Shown in pieces: positions 27,351 to 38,103 of a stretch of 40,153 nucleotides of DNA (position 1 is the first letter of the stretch; each line of letters begins with the position of its first letter). The DNA comes from Legionella tunisiensis (GTDB lineage: Bacteria > Pseudomonadota > Gammaproteobacteria > Legionellales > Legionellaceae), in assembly GCF_000308315.1 (NCBI RefSeq), contig NZ_CALJ01000189.1:1-40153 (forward strand), written 5' to 3'. The position numbers and the translations under genes were made by a program. The notes below the pieces were generated by a model. That model was not told the origin of the DNA. It saw nothing but the letters and a program-made list of their open reading frames with translations, and ran no database searches.

Positions 27351-28437
27351 CTAACGAATAATTTGTTCTATTGTAGCGCCACCTAAACACTGATTTTTCT
27401 CATAAAAGACAATATATTGTCCCGGTGTTATCGCTCGCTGCAAACTCGAAAACATTACACAGTGCTGTTTATTGCCCTCCGGAGAAATAACACAAGCCTG
27501 CTCTGGTTGACGATAACGTGTTTTTGCATAGCAAGTTAGTGGCAATTGCATTGTTTGTTCAACTAGCCAATGAATTGGACCGCAAATCAGCCCCTGTGAA
27601 TAGAGCATCGGATGATGATTACCCTGGGCAACAATTAAGGTATTGGTTTTAGTATCTTTATCTACCACATACCAAGGCTCTTCATTGGCTGTTTGCCGTC
27701 CTCCAATGCCTAAGCCCTGGCGTTGGCCGAGAGTGTAGAACATTAAACCATCATGTCGCCCCAATTGCTCGCCGCTACTGCTTTTAATATCACCTGGTTT
27801 CGCCAAAATGAATTCATTGAGAAAGGCTTTAAAGCGTTTTTCACCAATAAAGCAAATTCCTGTTGAATCTTTTTTATCATGGGTGATCAGGCCTAGTTGT
27901 TTAGCAAACTCTCTTATTTCTCCCTTGTGATAATCTCCTATAGGAAACAAGGTCTTCGCTAGTGCGGCAGGCTCCACAGCATGTAAAAAATAAGTTTGAT
28001 CTTTTTCCCTGTCTTTGGCTTTTAAACAGTTCGCCAATATTATTATTTATCCGTACCTTAGCGTAGTGGCCGGTAGCTATATAATCAGCTCCCAAGGTTA
28101 ACGCATATTGCAAAAAGGCATTAAATTTTATTTCCTTATTGCAGAGTACATCGGGATTGGGAGTCCTGCCATGTTCATATTCATTGAGAAAATGGGCAAA
28201 AACTCGCTCCCAGTATTCTTTAGAAAAATTAACACTGTGTAAAGGGATACGTAGTTGATTACACACGGCTTGCGCATCCGCTAAATCATTCGCCGCTGCG
28301 CAATAACCATCAGAATCGTCCTGTTCCCAGTTTTTCATAAAAAGACCTTCTACCTGGTATCCTTGCTCTTGCAATAACCAAGCGGCAACAGAAGAGTCAA
28401 CACCACCCGACATGCCGACAATCACTTTGGCTTTCAT
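27351..28437 (-). CDS. mnmA: tRNA-specific 2-thiouridylase MnmA, frameshifted
   Basis: 361 residues after repair. Makes s2U34 in Lys, Glu and Gln tRNAs with sulfur relayed from the Tus system. Visible: PP-loop [23 protein letters not shown], the first catalytic Cys in [12 protein letters not shown], the second in [10 protein letters not shown], and [10 protein letters not shown]. The break is after NNNIGEL, at plus-strand A3 28024-28026. Removing one base (coding TTT to TT) gives [18 protein letters not shown], the expected motif; this is an apparent insertion. mnmA is essential or important in most bacteria. It is divergent from yceD. Confidence 0.95.
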
Positions 28438-28553
28438 AGATTATTAGTATCAGTATGTATAAAAAAATCCTATTTTACGTTATAATGACTAATTTTAAAA
28501 TTGTATTTACATCTGTTTTTCTGGGGGACTAATTAAAAGACGTAAGAATAGGG

Positions 28554-28559
28554 TATAAT
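28554..28559 (+). promoter_or_regulatory. Possible -10 element for the yceD-rpmF-plsX-fab operon
   Basis: A perfect TATAAT lies 59 bases before the yceD ATG, in the 180-base gap to divergent mnmA. The -35 region is poor (AATTAA at 17-base spacing). Confidence 0.35.
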
Positions 28560-28617
28560 TAAGGGTTTTATAGACGATCTTAACATCCTTAAATCGATAA
28601 GATTTAAAAGTGAAACT

Positions 28618-29055
28618 ATGTTAATTAATTTGAAAAGCGAGGCCGCAAAAGCAGATCCTCGAAACGTTAAAATCGAATTGCAGGAAAGATTACCAGCCTA
28701 TGTTGCTGCTCCTTGTATACTTGATTGTCAATTCAAAGTCAGTGCTGAGAAAAATTATTATTTAATAACAATGGAAGTAGATTCTGTTGTATCGGTGATC
28801 TGTCAACGTTGTTTAGGTGAGTTTAGTCATCACTATATTAATCAAACAACTTTAGCTGTTTGTAATTCTGATGAAATGGCTGAAAAATTAATGGAGCTCC
28901 ACGAGTGCGTTGTTTCTAATAATGGCCAAATTGAGTTAGAAGAATTATTAACTGATGAATTGCATCTTTATGTCCCTGAATCTCACTTGGATATTGAGAA
29001 TTGTGACCAAGAAATCAACCGCTTTATTGAGGTGGATAATACAATAAAATCATAA
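28618..29055 (+). CDS. yceD: YceD family protein (DUF177), rRNA accumulation factor
   Basis: 145 residues. YceD proteins almost always precede rpmF and are reported to promote 23S rRNA maturation or accumulation; the mechanism is unclear. The C-x-x-C pair (C62, C65) in [11 protein letters not shown] is conserved, and the acidic second half with [15 protein letters not shown] is typical. First gene of the run yceD, rpmF, plsX, fabH, fabD, fabG, acpP, fabF. Frame intact. Confidence 0.92.
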   Translation: MLINLKSEAAKADPRNVKIELQERLPAYVAAPCILDCQFKVSAEKNYYLITMEVDSVVSVICQRCLGEFSHHYINQTTLAVCNSDEMAEKLMELHECVVSNNGQIELEELLTDELHLYVPESHLDIENCDQEINRFIEVDNTIKS

Positions 29056-29138
29056 AATATCTCAGTAATACTTGGATTACCGAGAAAAAATCGGTAATAT
29101 TCCGCCCCAGCGAATGCAAATTGTTTAGGAGTAATACA

Positions 29139-29333
29139 ATGGCCGTACAACAAAATAAAAAATCACGCTCTAGACGTGATATGCGTCGTTCTCACGATGC
29201 CTTAACTCAACCTACGCTATCAGTTGATCCAACCACTGGCGAAACTCATTTGCGTCATCATATTACCCCCGATGGTTACTATCGTGGTAGAAAGGTTTTA
29301 GATACAGCTGATAACGTTTACGAACAAGAGTAG
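29139..29333 (+). CDS. rpmF: 50S ribosomal protein L32
   Basis: 64 residues. Start at ATG 29139, 7 bases after TAGGAG; an in-frame upstream start is rejected. [20 protein letters not shown] is the universal bL32 N-terminus, and [11 protein letters not shown] matches the proteobacterial C-terminus. The family's zinc cysteines are absent, as in other proteobacterial L32. plsX starts 5 bases later. Confidence 0.97.
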   Translation: MAVQQNKKSRSRRDMRRSHDALTQPTLSVDPTTGETHLRHHITPDGYYRGRKVLDTADNVYEQE

Positions 29334-29338
29334 CGCGC

Positions 29339-30365
29339 TTGAAAAATATCACCATTGCTGTAGATGCGATGGGTGGGGATCATGGTCTAAACGTCGTGAT
29401 TCCCGCTTCTATTCGTGCTGCACGAAATAACCCTGATTTAAAATTATTACTGGTTGGTGACCAAAATCAGGTAAATGCGCATCTTAAAAAATCCGGTATT
29501 GTCTCTAATAGTCAATTTTCAGTTGTTCATGCTTCTGAAATTGTCGACATGGATGAGTTGCCTTCACATGCAATGCGCAATAAGAAAGACTCTTCCATGC
29601 GAGTTGCTATCAATTTAGTTAAAGAAGGGCGCGCGCAAGCCTGTGTGAGTGCTGGTAATACCGGTGCTTTGATGGCTACAGCGCGTTTTGTTCTTAAAAC
29701 TTTACCAGGTATAGACAGACCAGCGATTATTGCCGAATTACCAACTATGCATGGCAAAACTCGTGTGATTGATCTGGGCGCTAACGTAGATTCTTGCGCT
29801 GAGCATCTTTTTCAATTTGCTGTGATGGGTTCAGCTTTAATCCAGGCCGTAGATAAAAAACAACGCCCAAAATTGCCTTGTTAAACATTGGTGTTGAGGA
29901 AATTAAAGGGAATGATCAGGTTAAACGTACAGCCCACATGTTGGCAGAATGTAATTTAATGAATTACGTTGGTTATGTCGAAGGCGACCAATTCTATTCT
30001 GGCGACGTTGACTTAGTGGTTTGTGACGGGTTTGTGGGTAATGTCGCATTGAAAGCAAGTGAAGGTTTAGCAAAACTTATGCTGACGGTGCTCAAAGAAT
30101 CGTTTACGAAAAATTGGTTGAGTAAGTTAGCTGGTTTGATTGCTATACCTGCCTTAGGTCATTTAAAAAAGCGTATGGATCCAGCACGTTATAATGGTGC
30201 AAGTTTGCTTGGTTTGAATGGTATCGTCGTAAAAAGCCATGGTGGAGCCAGTGAACTTGCTTTTCAATACGCTATTGAAGAGGCAAAGCTACAAGTAAAA
30301 ATAATGTGGTTGCTTTAGTACGTGACCAAATTACCGATTTTATTAATCAGGGTTTGTTACTATGA
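29339..30365 (+). CDS. plsX: Phosphate acyltransferase PlsX, two frameshifts
   Basis: 342 residues after repair. Peripheral membrane enzyme that turns acyl-ACP into acyl-phosphate for glycerophospholipid synthesis. Begins at TTG 29339 (AAGAG ahead): [17 protein letters not shown]; also [28 protein letters not shown] and KSHGGASE. Breaks: A4 29869-29872 (restores [20 protein letters not shown]) and A4 30297-30300 (restores [20 protein letters not shown]). Both are one-base losses. The repaired stop TGA 30363-30365 overlaps the fabH ATG as ATGA, the coupling expected in this operon and independent support for the repair. Confidence 0.96.
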
Positions 30366-31315
30366 AAAATGCCATTATTAATGGAACAGGCAGTTACTTA
30401 CCTGAACGTATCCTTACTAATCAAGAATTAGAATCCCGGCTGGATACTAGCCATGAGTGGATTCTATCAAGAACTGGAATAGCTAGCAGGCATATTGCAG
30501 CGGAGCATGAAACAACCTCTTTCATGGCTTGTAAAGCTGCAGAAAAAGCAATAGCAGCTTCTGATATTGATGCGAATGAAATTGATTTAATTCTGGTAGC
30601 AACTTGCACACCGAATCATTTCTTTCCCAGCATGGCGTGCCATGTTCAGAAGGCGCTTAAAATCTCACGTCCCATACCCGCCTTTGACATTAGTGCCGCT
30701 TGTAGTGGTTTTGTGTACACGATGGATGTTGCCAAGCAATATATTAGTACAGGTGCCGCAAAACATGTTTTGGTGATCGGCAGTGAAAGTATGTCACGCG
30801 CGCTTGATTGGAATGATCGTGCAACCTGTGTTCTGTTTGGTGATGGTGCTGGGGCTGTCGTGTTAAGTGCGAGTGATAAGCCTGGTATCTTGGGAAGTAC
30901 ATTGCACGCGTTACATGATGAAGATGGATTGCTGACTTATCCTAATTACGCTACTGAAGATTATAAAGCGCTTATAGGGATGCGAGGCAATGAAGTTTTT
31001 AAGTTAGCAGTCAATATTATGGGTGATGTTGTAGATGAAGTACTCCAGACTTGCCATCTACAGAAATCAGATATCAATTGGCTTATCCCGCATCAAGCCA
31101 ATATTCGTATCATTCAGGGTATTGCTAAAAAATTAAATTTACCCATGTCGCAAGTAATAGTCACCATTGAGAATCAGGGTAATACCTCTGCTGCATCCAT
31201 TCCTTTGGCTTTGGATTATTCAATCCGTGAACAGCGCATAAGACGTGGTGACTTATTATTATTAGAATCCTTTGGTGGCGGGATGACCTGGGGTGCGGTG
31301 GTTATACGCTATTAA
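30362..31315 (+). CDS. fabH: Beta-ketoacyl-ACP synthase III
   Basis: 317 residues, complete. Starts type II fatty acid synthesis by condensing acetyl-CoA with malonyl-ACP. The Cys-His-Asn triad is visible: C114 in AFDISAACSGFVYT, H244 in LIPHQANIRI and N274 in ENQGNTSAASIP. Position between plsX and fabD is canonical. The start overlaps the plsX end (ATGA). Confidence 0.97.
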   Translation: MKNAIINGTGSYLPERILTNQELESRLDTSHEWILSRTGIASRHIAAEHETTSFMACKAAEKAIAASDIDANEIDLILVATCTPNHFFPSMACHVQKALKISRPIPAFDISAACSGFVYTMDVAKQYISTGAAKHVLVIGSESMSRALDWNDRATCVLFGDGAGAVVLSASDKPGILGSTLHALHDEDGLLTYPNYATEDYKALIGMRGNEVFKLAVNIMGDVVDEVLQTCHLQKSDINWLIPHQANIRIIQGIAKKLNLPMSQVIVTIENQGNTSAASIPLALDYSIREQRIRRGDLLLLESFGGGMTWGAVVIRY

Positions 31316-31341
31316 TTAGGTTGTTTCGGAGTTCATTATTC

Positions 31342-32298
31342 ATGATTAATTCTGCATACGTCTTTCCTGGCCAAGGCTCCCAATCTGTGGGTATGTTAGC
31401 AGACTTAGCTGGCAAGTACTCTTTGATTAAAGATCTTTTTACTTTGGTCTCTGACAGAATGGGTTATGATTTGTGGCAATTGGTGCAAGAAGGGCCGGAA
31501 TCCCAATTAAATCAGACAGAGCATACTCAGGTTGCAATGTTGACGGCGGATGTTGCTGTATACAGACTGTTAGAAAAACTTGGTGCAGGGCAGGCTCAAA
31601 TAATGGCTGGCCATAGTTTAGGAGAATATGCTGCCTTGGTTTGCGCAGATGCTATCAACCTGTCAGATGCAGCTCAACTGGTTGCCAAGCGTGGGCAATT
31701 AATGCAAGAAACTATTCCTTTAGGGCAAGGAGCGATGGCCGCAATCGTAGGGTTGACGGACGAACAGGTGGAATTACTTTGTACTCAAGCAAGTACGCAG
31801 CAACAGCAGGTAACACCTGCTAATTATAATGCAGTTGGTCAGGTAGTTATCGCTGGCCATACAGCAGCTGTTGAGCAAGCTGTAAAGCTGGCTGAGGGCA
31901 TTGGGGCTCGAATGGCAAAGATTATTCCCGTAAGTGTACCTTGCCACTGCCCTTTGTTAAATGATGCTGCTAATGCATTTGAGGATTATCTAACTAAAGC
32001 TAATTTTAAAATACCGACCATTCCAGTTGTTTCTAATGTTGATTTAAGTATTTATAGATCCCCTGAGCAGATTTGTACTCTCTTGAAAGAACAGTTGTAT
32101 CGTCCTGTAAGATGGGTTGAAACCATTCAATTGATGAAAAGCAAAGGCATTGAATATGTTATAGAATGCGGGCCGGGAAAAGTATTAAGTGGTTTAATAA
32201 AACGCATTGAAAGGACACTTCCAGCGGTTAGTGTGAATGATAATGCAAGTTTGGAGCAATTTCTTAGCCAATTAACTGCGGATGAAAAATCTTATTAA
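31342..32298 (+). CDS. fabD: Malonyl-CoA:ACP transacylase
   Basis: 318 residues from ATG 31342 (MINSAYVFPGQGSQSVGML), with CGGAG 10 bases ahead; an in-frame TTG at 31321 is less likely. It loads malonyl groups on ACP. The catalytic serine is in AGHSLGEYAALV, and the His region is VPCHCPLLNDAA. The ending lies just before the fabG ribosome site. Confidence 0.97.
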   Translation: MINSAYVFPGQGSQSVGMLADLAGKYSLIKDLFTLVSDRMGYDLWQLVQEGPESQLNQTEHTQVAMLTADVAVYRLLEKLGAGQAQIMAGHSLGEYAALVCADAINLSDAAQLVAKRGQLMQETIPLGQGAMAAIVGLTDEQVELLCTQASTQQQQVTPANYNAVGQVVIAGHTAAVEQAVKLAEGIGARMAKIIPVSVPCHCPLLNDAANAFEDYLTKANFKIPTIPVVSNVDLSIYRSPEQICTLLKEQLYRPVRWVETIQLMKSKGIEYVIECGPGKVLSGLIKRIERTLPAVSVNDNASLEQFLSQLTADEKSY

Positions 32299-32311
32299 CG
32301 AGGATGTCGTC

Positions 32312-33058
32312 ATGTCGAATTTACAAGGTAAAATAGCCCTGGTTACAGGAGCAAGTAGAGGGATCGGTAAGGCTATTGCCCTGACTTTGGCCAAAAGAGG
32401 CGCTTACGTTATTGGCACAGCCACTACAAATCAAGGCGCTGCTGCTATTAGCGATCTGTTTGCGCAAGAAAATATGCTGGGCGAAGGGGTTAGTCTTGAT
32501 GTGACAAGTAGAGAGGGAGTTGATAATCTAATGACAGAACTCTCTGATCAAGATAAATTACCCTCTATTTTGGTTAATAATGCAGGTATTACCTGTGATA
32601 ATTTATTGCTAAGAATGGATGATGAAGAGTGGTATAAGGTTATCGAAACGAATTTAAGTGCTATATTTCGTTTATCAAAGGCTTGTATTAAGCCAATGTT
32701 TCGTGCGAGATGGGGTCGTATTATAAGTATTGGTTCAGTAGTTGGTTCTAGCGGTAATTCTGGGCAAACCAATTATACTGCCGCTAAATCTGGTGTAGTG
32801 GGATTTACTAAATCTCTGGCACAAGAGATTGCTAGCCGTGGTATTACGGTAAATGTGGTTGCTCCGGGTTTCATCGATACGGATATGACCAGTGCTTTAC
32901 CTGATATGGTTAAAGAAGAAATGCTAAAGCGTATTCCAATGAAACGATTGGGTAAGGCTGAAGATATTGCTGAAGTAGTTGCCTTTTTGGCCTCTGACAG
33001 TGCAAATTATATAACTGGTGAAACCATTCATGTGAATGGTGGCATGTATATGGATTAA
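32312..33058 (+). CDS. fabG: 3-oxoacyl-ACP reductase
   Basis: 248 residues from ATG 32312, 7 bases after ACGAGGA; an earlier ATG at 32282 overlaps fabD and is rejected. NADPH-dependent SDR that reduces ketoacyl-ACP. Motifs: [34 protein letters not shown] (Ser) and TNYTAAKSGVVGF (Tyr, Lys), and the C-terminal ITGETIHVNGGMYMD. Frame intact. Confidence 0.97.
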   Translation: MSNLQGKIALVTGASRGIGKAIALTLAKRGAYVIGTATTNQGAAAISDLFAQENMLGEGVSLDVTSREGVDNLMTELSDQDKLPSILVNNAGITCDNLLLRMDDEEWYKVIETNLSAIFRLSKACIKPMFRARWGRIISIGSVVGSSGNSGQTNYTAAKSGVVGFTKSLAQEIASRGITVNVVAPGFIDTDMTSALPDMVKEEMLKRIPMKRLGKAEDIAEVVAFLASDSANYITGETIHVNGGMYMD

Positions 33059-33064
33059 ATGGGC

Positions 33065-33092
33065 TTGCGTTCTTTGAATAATTGAATAAACT
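33065..33092 (+). promoter_or_regulatory. Possible internal promoter before acpP
   Basis: TTGCGT (33065-33070) and TAAACT (33087-33092) with a 16-base spacer, 41 bases before the acpP start. acpP often has its own promoter because ACP is needed in large amounts. Confidence 0.4.
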
Positions 33093-33132
33093 AGCCTGCA
33101 GGAATTTTTTAAACTAAGAGGAAATACAAGTT

Positions 33133-33381
33133 ATGAGTACAGTTGAAGAACGAGTTCGTAAGATTGTTGTTGATCAATTGGGCGTTAAATCTGAAGAACT
33201 AAAAAATGACGCATCCTTTGTTGATGACTTGGGTGCTGACTCACTTGATACTGTTGAGCTGGTGATGGCTCTGGAAGAAGAGTTTGAAACTGAAATTCCA
33301 GATGAAAAAGCTGAAAAAATCACTACGATTCAGGAAGCAATTGATTATATTGAATCAAATCTTAATAAAGAAGAAGCTTGA
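33133..33381 (+). CDS. acpP: Acyl carrier protein
   Basis: 82 residues, acidic, four-helix carrier. Ser37 in the D-S-L motif of [15 protein letters not shown] receives the 4'-phosphopantetheine arm. Preceded by AAGAGGAAA. The tail [10 protein letters not shown] is slightly longer than in E. coli. It sits between fabG and fabF as usual. Confidence 0.98.
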   Translation: MSTVEERVRKIVVDQLGVKSEELKNDASFVDDLGADSLDTVELVMALEEEFETEIPDEKAEKITTIQEAIDYIESNLNKEEA

Positions 33382-33405
33382 TCTAGATACTTCGAGGAGT
33401 TTTCA

Positions 33406-34647
33406 TTGGCTAAGCGGCGTGTTGTTGTTACTGGCATGGGTATGGTTACTCCTGTCGGTTTAAATGTAGAGCAATCCTGGCAAAATATTTTGGCTGGTAA
33501 AAGTGGTGTTGGTATGGTTGAAGGTTTTGATACCACTGAATACTCAACTAAAATTTGGGCCAAAGTTAAGGATTTCAATATTGAAAATCATGTGCCGCTT
33601 AAAGAAGCTCGTAAGATGGATCTGTTTACCCAATACGGAGTTGCAGCGGCTGATGAGGCCATAGCTAACTCCGGCTTGGTTATCGATGAGCAACTTTCTT
33701 ACCGTGCAGGTGTAGCCGTTGGTGCTGGAATTGGCGGTATAGAAACGATTACTAATAACCAAGAAAGACTCATGAGTGGTGGCCCACGTAAAGTGTCACC
33801 CTTTTTTATTCCTGCCGGAATCATCAATATGGTTGCAGGACAGATTTCTATTAAACATCATTTGAAAGGTCCTAACATTTCGATTGTTACGGCCTGCACA
33901 ACAGGTACTCATAATATTGGTATTGCTGGTCGTATGATCGCTTATGGCGATGCTGACATTATGGTATGCGGTGGTGCGGAGATGACAACGACACCTTTAT
34001 GCCTTGCTGGTTTCTCAGCGGTACGTTCGTTGTCGAAACGCAATGATGAGCCTGAAAAAGCGTCACGTCCCTGGGATAAAGATCGAGATGGTTTCGTTAT
34101 GGGCGAGGGGGCTGGTGTTCTAGTCCTTGAAGAGTACGAACATGCTAAAGCTCGTGGAGCAGTTATCTATGCGGAACTAGTTGGCTTTGGTATGTCAGGA
34201 GATGCTTACCACATTACGGCCCCTGATGAAGATGCAGATGGCGCAGCACGTGCTATGGCTGCAGCTATCAATGATGCCGGTCTCGATGTGACAAAAATTG
34301 ACTACATCAATGCACATGGTACATCAACCTATCTTAATGACATGAATGAAACCAAAGCTGTTAAACGAGTTTTCAAGAATCATGCTTATGAATTAGCTAT
34401 GAGCTCGACCAAATCAATGACAGGACATCTATTGGGAGCTGCTGGTGCTGTTGAAGCTATTTTCAGTATCCTTGCTATTAAAAATCAAGTCGCTCCCCCG
34501 ACGATTAATTTAGATAACCCTGATGAAGGCTGTGACTTAAACTATGTAGCTCATACCGCACAAGAAAGGCGAATCGAGTATGCATTAAGTAATTCACTTG
34601 GCTTCGGAGGCACTAACGGAAGTTTATTGTTTAAGCAGTTTAAATGA
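33406..34647 (+). CDS. fabF: Beta-ketoacyl-ACP synthase II
   Basis: 413 residues from TTG 33406, which follows GAGGAG by 6 bases and reads straight into [17 protein letters not shown]. Elongates acyl-ACP chains; in related bacteria it also adjusts membrane fluidity with temperature. Catalytic C164 in [12 protein letters not shown]304 in [11 protein letters not shown] and H341 in [14 protein letters not shown]. The stop overlaps the mltG start (ATGA). Use of TTG with a strong ribosome site may tune expression against the adjacent ACP. Confidence 0.97.
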   Translation: MAKRRVVVTGMGMVTPVGLNVEQSWQNILAGKSGVGMVEGFDTTEYSTKIWAKVKDFNIENHVPLKEARKMDLFTQYGVAAADEAIANSGLVIDEQLSYRAGVAVGAGIGGIETITNNQERLMSGGPRKVSPFFIPAGIINMVAGQISIKHHLKGPNISIVTACTTGTHNIGIAGRMIAYGDADIMVCGGAEMTTTPLCLAGFSAVRSLSKRNDEPEKASRPWDKDRDGFVMGEGAGVLVLEEYEHAKARGAVIYAELVGFGMSGDAYHITAPDEDADGAARAMAAAINDAGLDVTKIDYINAHGTSTYLNDMNETKAVKRVFKNHAYELAMSSTKSMTGHLLGAAGAVEAIFSILAIKNQVAPPTINLDNPDEGCDLNYVAHTAQERRIEYALSNSLGFGGTNGSLLFKQFK

Positions 34648-35645
34648 AAAAGCGCTGGTTTAAATCAATCCTTTTTGGTTGTCTGGCGCTGCTTCTTGTT
34701 GTATTTACAGTAATTGGCTATGATATTTACAAGTTATTGGCCAAACCGATGGTGAGTAGTGCATCTGCGCCAATCACCATCACTATCGATAAAAATAGTT
34801 CTGCTTCTGGCTTTGTCCGAGCTCTCAAATCCAAACAATTAATACAGTCAGATCGCCTGTTTCTGTTGTTAATCAGAGTCCAGGGCTTATCTCATCATAT
34901 TAAAGCAGGTATTTATCAAATTAAATATGGCGAATCTGCTCAACAATTATTAAAGAGAGTTGTGGCTGGTGATGTATTGGTGGAGGCTTTTACGATTATT
35001 GAAGGTACTACACTAAGCCAAGTGAAGGCGAATCTAGCAACTGCTCAATATTTAAAATATAACGTGAATGATTGGCAACTAATTACTGGCCCACATCCGA
35101 ATTCAGAGGGTTTATTACTGGCGGATACCTATCATTACAATGCCGGTAGCGATGCCAAGCATTTGTTGCAGCTTGCCAACCAAAATTTAGTACAATATTT
35201 GAATGATTCGTGGCTGAATCGAGATCCTGGATTGCCTTATAAATCGCCCTATGAACTACTAATTGCTGCCTCTATTTTAGAAAAAGAAGCAGCCTTAGCC
35301 AGTGAGAGAAAAATTATTTCGGGTGTTATTGTTAATCGCCTGAAAAAATTCATGCCATTGCAGATGGATCCTACTGTTATTTATGCGCTTGGGAATAATT
35401 ACAATGGTAAATTGGGTCATCATGATCTGGACATTGATTCTCCTTATAATACATACCGCTATCGAGGGTTACCTCCCACGCCAATTGCGATGGTTGGCAA
35501 AGAAGCAATTGATGCTGCAGCACATCCATTGATAACTAACTATCTCTATTTTGTGGCTAAAGGAGATGGTTCTCATTACTTTTCTGCGACTTATGAAGAG
35601 CAAAAAGAAGCCGTTGCACGTTACCAAAGCAAGGGAAGATCATGA
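34644..35645 (+). CDS. mltG: Endolytic peptidoglycan transglycosylase MltG
   Basis: 333 residues. One N-terminal membrane anchor ([20 protein letters not shown]), then a LysM-like domain and the YceG catalytic domain in the periplasm. It cuts nascent glycan strands and may set their length. Key segments: [15 protein letters not shown] (catalytic Glu, about 213-215), [12 protein letters not shown] and [19 protein letters not shown]. Coupled by ATGA overlaps both to fabF before and tmk after. Frame intact. Confidence 0.96.
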   Translation: MKKRWFKSILFGCLALLLVVFTVIGYDIYKLLAKPMVSSASAPITITIDKNSSASGFVRALKSKQLIQSDRLFLLLIRVQGLSHHIKAGIYQIKYGESAQQLLKRVVAGDVLVEAFTIIEGTTLSQVKANLATAQYLKYNVNDWQLITGPHPNSEGLLLADTYHYNAGSDAKHLLQLANQNLVQYLNDSWLNRDPGLPYKSPYELLIAASILEKEAALASERKIISGVIVNRLKKFMPLQMDPTVIYALGNNYNGKLGHHDLDIDSPYNTYRYRGLPPTPIAMVGKEAIDAAAHPLITNYLYFVAKGDGSHYFSATYEEQKEAVARYQSKGRS

Positions 35646-36285
35646 TTGAGCGTGGGAAATTTATTGTTGTTGAAGGTTTGGAAGGGGCTGGTAAATCAAC
35701 TGCACTGCAAACTATTAAACGCTATTTGGAACGTTTTGTTCCTGAGCTTTTACTCACGCGTGAACCTGGAGGAACAAGAGTTGGTGAGCACGTAAGGCAG
35801 CTGTTGAAAGAAAGAGTAGAGGGTGAGGCGCTTGAGCCTCGTTGTGAATTACTTTTGTTTTATGCGGCCCGCGTTCAATTACTTGAACAGGTGATACGTC
35901 CCGCATTAAGCCAAGGAACCTGGATTTTAGCAGATAGATTTGAGTTATCTACTTTTGCTTATCAAGGTGGAGGGCGAAAACTCGACAAGCACATGATCCA
36001 GCATTTATCAGCGTTTTGTTTACAAGGCTTTAAGCCAGATTTGATTCTTTTTTAGATATTAATCCGGAGCAAGGTCTTGAAAGGATTAAAAAACGCGGCG
36101 AAACTGATCGAATCGAACAAGAATCCCTATCCTTTTTTACGGATGTACATAACGCTTATCATGAAATGATTCGTGATATGGATAATGTTGTTTGTATTGA
36201 TGCTGGTCAAACGATAGAAACAGTGCAAGAATCAGTTTTATCGGCACTTAAAACGTTCGTATCACACAGTCCAAATGCTTCCTAA
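35642..36285 (+). CDS. tmk: Thymidylate kinase, frameshifted
   Basis: 214 residues after repair. Phosphorylates dTMP to dTDP. P-loop in VVEGLEGAGKSTAL, substrate loop LLTREPGGTRVGE, ILADRFELSTFAYQGGGR, and the lid with RIKKRGETDRIE. The break is at T6 36048-36053; one added T changes the premature stop into LILFLDINPEQGLERIKKR and the frame runs to TAA 36283-36285. The last 11 bases overlap the holB start at 36275. Essential in nearly all bacteria, so the break is likely technical. Confidence 0.96.
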
Positions 36286-37193
36286 AACACTTGAATTATT
36301 GCCGGCTCATACTGAACAATGGGCACAGTTACAAAAAGTCTTACCAGACAATGTTTGCCTCATGCGCTACTGTTGGTTGCACCACAACATGGTGCTGTAG
36401 CTGATTTTGCCAATAAAATGGCGGCAGCAATACTTTGCTCTCAAGAGAAAAAACCTTGTGGCCAATGTAAATCTTGCCATTTGGTAACACTCAATGAACA
36501 TCCTGATCTCAGTTGTTTACAGCCTGATAAAATCGGTGGGGCAATCAAGATTGAGCAAATTCGTGATATGCAAGCGCTTCTATATACTTCACCCCAATTG
36601 GGTAATAATCGAGTGGTCCTTATTCATCCAGCTGAAAGAGTAAACGTTGCTGCAGCAAATGCGTTGCTCAAATTTCTCGAGGAACCACCTGATGGAGTAG
36701 TTTTTATTTTGCTTGCAGAGCAAATCAGTACTATTCTGCCAACGATATTAAGCCGCTGCCAACTCTGGCGCTTTCCGGCAACTGAAATTTTGCATAGCGA
36801 TTATTTAAGTCTCGGAGAGGGGTATACAGCGGATAGCGAGAGGGGTAAACTTTTTTCTCAGCTGCCAGTTATTCTTCAAGATTTACTTGCTCTTATGAGC
36901 AATAAAATTTCTGTATGTAATCTAGCTACTAAATGGCTTAGTTATGAGATCAATGATTTGCTGTGGCTTATTTATTTAATCAATGCCCAGATGATTAATT
37001 ATCGCCTTGGCAATTATCAATATGAAAAATCATGGACACAGTCATTACAGCAATTGGCAAATTATTTCCATCCGTTTTTCTGTTTCGACAATTAGATGAA
37101 ATTAATCAGTTAAGCAAAAAATTAAATCAGAATATCAGTATTAATCAGACACTGATTCTTGAAAATTTATTATTTGAATATAAAAAGAAATAA
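36275..37193 (+). CDS. holB: DNA polymerase III delta-prime subunit, two frameshifts
   Basis: 306 residues after repair. Clamp-loader component. Starts at ATG 36275 (MLPKTLELLPAHTEQWAQLQ). First break at T3 36354-36356, restoring LPDNVLPHALLLVAPQHG. Four zinc cysteines in CSQEKKPCGQCKSC, the block NALLKFLEEPPDGVVFILL, and the SRC-type motif LPTILSRCQLWRF follow. Second break at T5 37075-37079, restoring HPFFLFRQLDEINQLSKK and an end at TAA 37191-37193. Both are one-base losses. The Walker A loop is absent, as normal for delta-prime in this group. Confidence 0.93.
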
Positions 37194-37265
37194 GTCACTC
37201 TGCATAGGGACCTGGCCTGTGGTCATGCTAAAATCAATACAAAATCACTATTACGATCTCAAAAT

Positions 37266-38056
37266 ATGCTTGTAGACTCTCATTGCCATCTTAATTTTAT
37301 CGATTTAACGGATTTTGATAATGACCTCAACCAAGTTATTAACCAAGCCAAAGAAAATGATGTAGGGCGCTTTCTTTGTGTCTGTGTTGAGTTGGATGAT
37401 TATCCTGTTCTTTGCCAATTAGCAGAGAATTACCCGGCTATTAGTATTTCAGTTGGTTTGCATCCTAACAGTGAAATAACCCAGGAACCCGATGCGGAAA
37501 AGCTTTGTGAGCTTGCCAGGCAACATCCAGCTTGTATTGCGATTGGTGAAACAGGACTTGATTATTACCGAACGGAGACAATACAGGCGCAAGAAAAGCA
37601 GCGGCAGCGCTTTCGTGCTCATATCCAAGCGGCACTTAGCACATCAAAGCCTTTAATCATCCATACTCGCCAAGCAGCCGAGGATACTTTATTGGTGATG
37701 CAAGAAGAAAAAGCTCACGATATAGGTGGGGTCATGCATTGTTTTGCGGAGGACTGGGACGTTGCACGCCGTGCTTTAGATATGAATTTTTATATTTCTT
37801 TATCAGGCATTGTCACGTTTAAAAATGCGATCGCTTTGCAGGAAGTGGCTAAAAAGTGCCGCTGGATCGACTTTTAATTGAAACCGATTCACCCTATTTG
37901 GCTCCTGTTCCTTATCGCGGCAAGCAGAATCATCCGGCTTTGGTAAAATACGTGGCTATGGCTTTGAGTGAATTACGGCAAATAAGTTATGATAAAATTG
38001 CAGAGCAGACCACCGAGAATTTTTATCGTTGTTTTAAGCTCAATAACTATTTTTAA
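37266..38056 (+). CDS. tatD: TatD family metal-dependent deoxyribonuclease, frameshifted
   Basis: 263 residues after repair. TIM-barrel hydrolase of the amidohydrolase superfamily; family members act as 3'-5' DNA/RNA exonucleases or D-aminoacyl-tRNA deacylases. Metal ligands: DSHCHLNF, AIGETGLDYYR, LIIHTRQA, MHCFAEDW, IETDSPYLAP. The break is at A5 37851-37855; one added A gives EVAKKVPLDRLLIETDSPYL. In many gammaproteobacteria pilZ lies between holB and tatD; here only 72 non-coding bases separate them. Confidence 0.94.
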
Positions 38057-38064
38057 AATGCTAA

Positions 38065-38090
38065 AAGCCTCTTCTTAAAAGAAGAGGCTT
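38065..38090. terminator. Strong hairpin closing the fab-tatD run
   Basis: Arms AAGCCTCTTC (38065-38074) and GAAGAGGCTT (38081-38090) with a TTAAAA loop. It sits between tatD (+) and the convergent hypothetical gene (-) and can serve both. T content after the stem is low. Confidence 0.75.
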
Positions 38091-38103
38091 AGAAATTCAA
38101 GAT

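Noticed and set aside
29869-30300. Programmed frameshifting or transcriptional slippage in plsX, tmk and others
   Set aside because: The runs are 2-6 bases long, too short for efficient slippage, and no shared slippery heptamer or downstream pseudoknot is evident.
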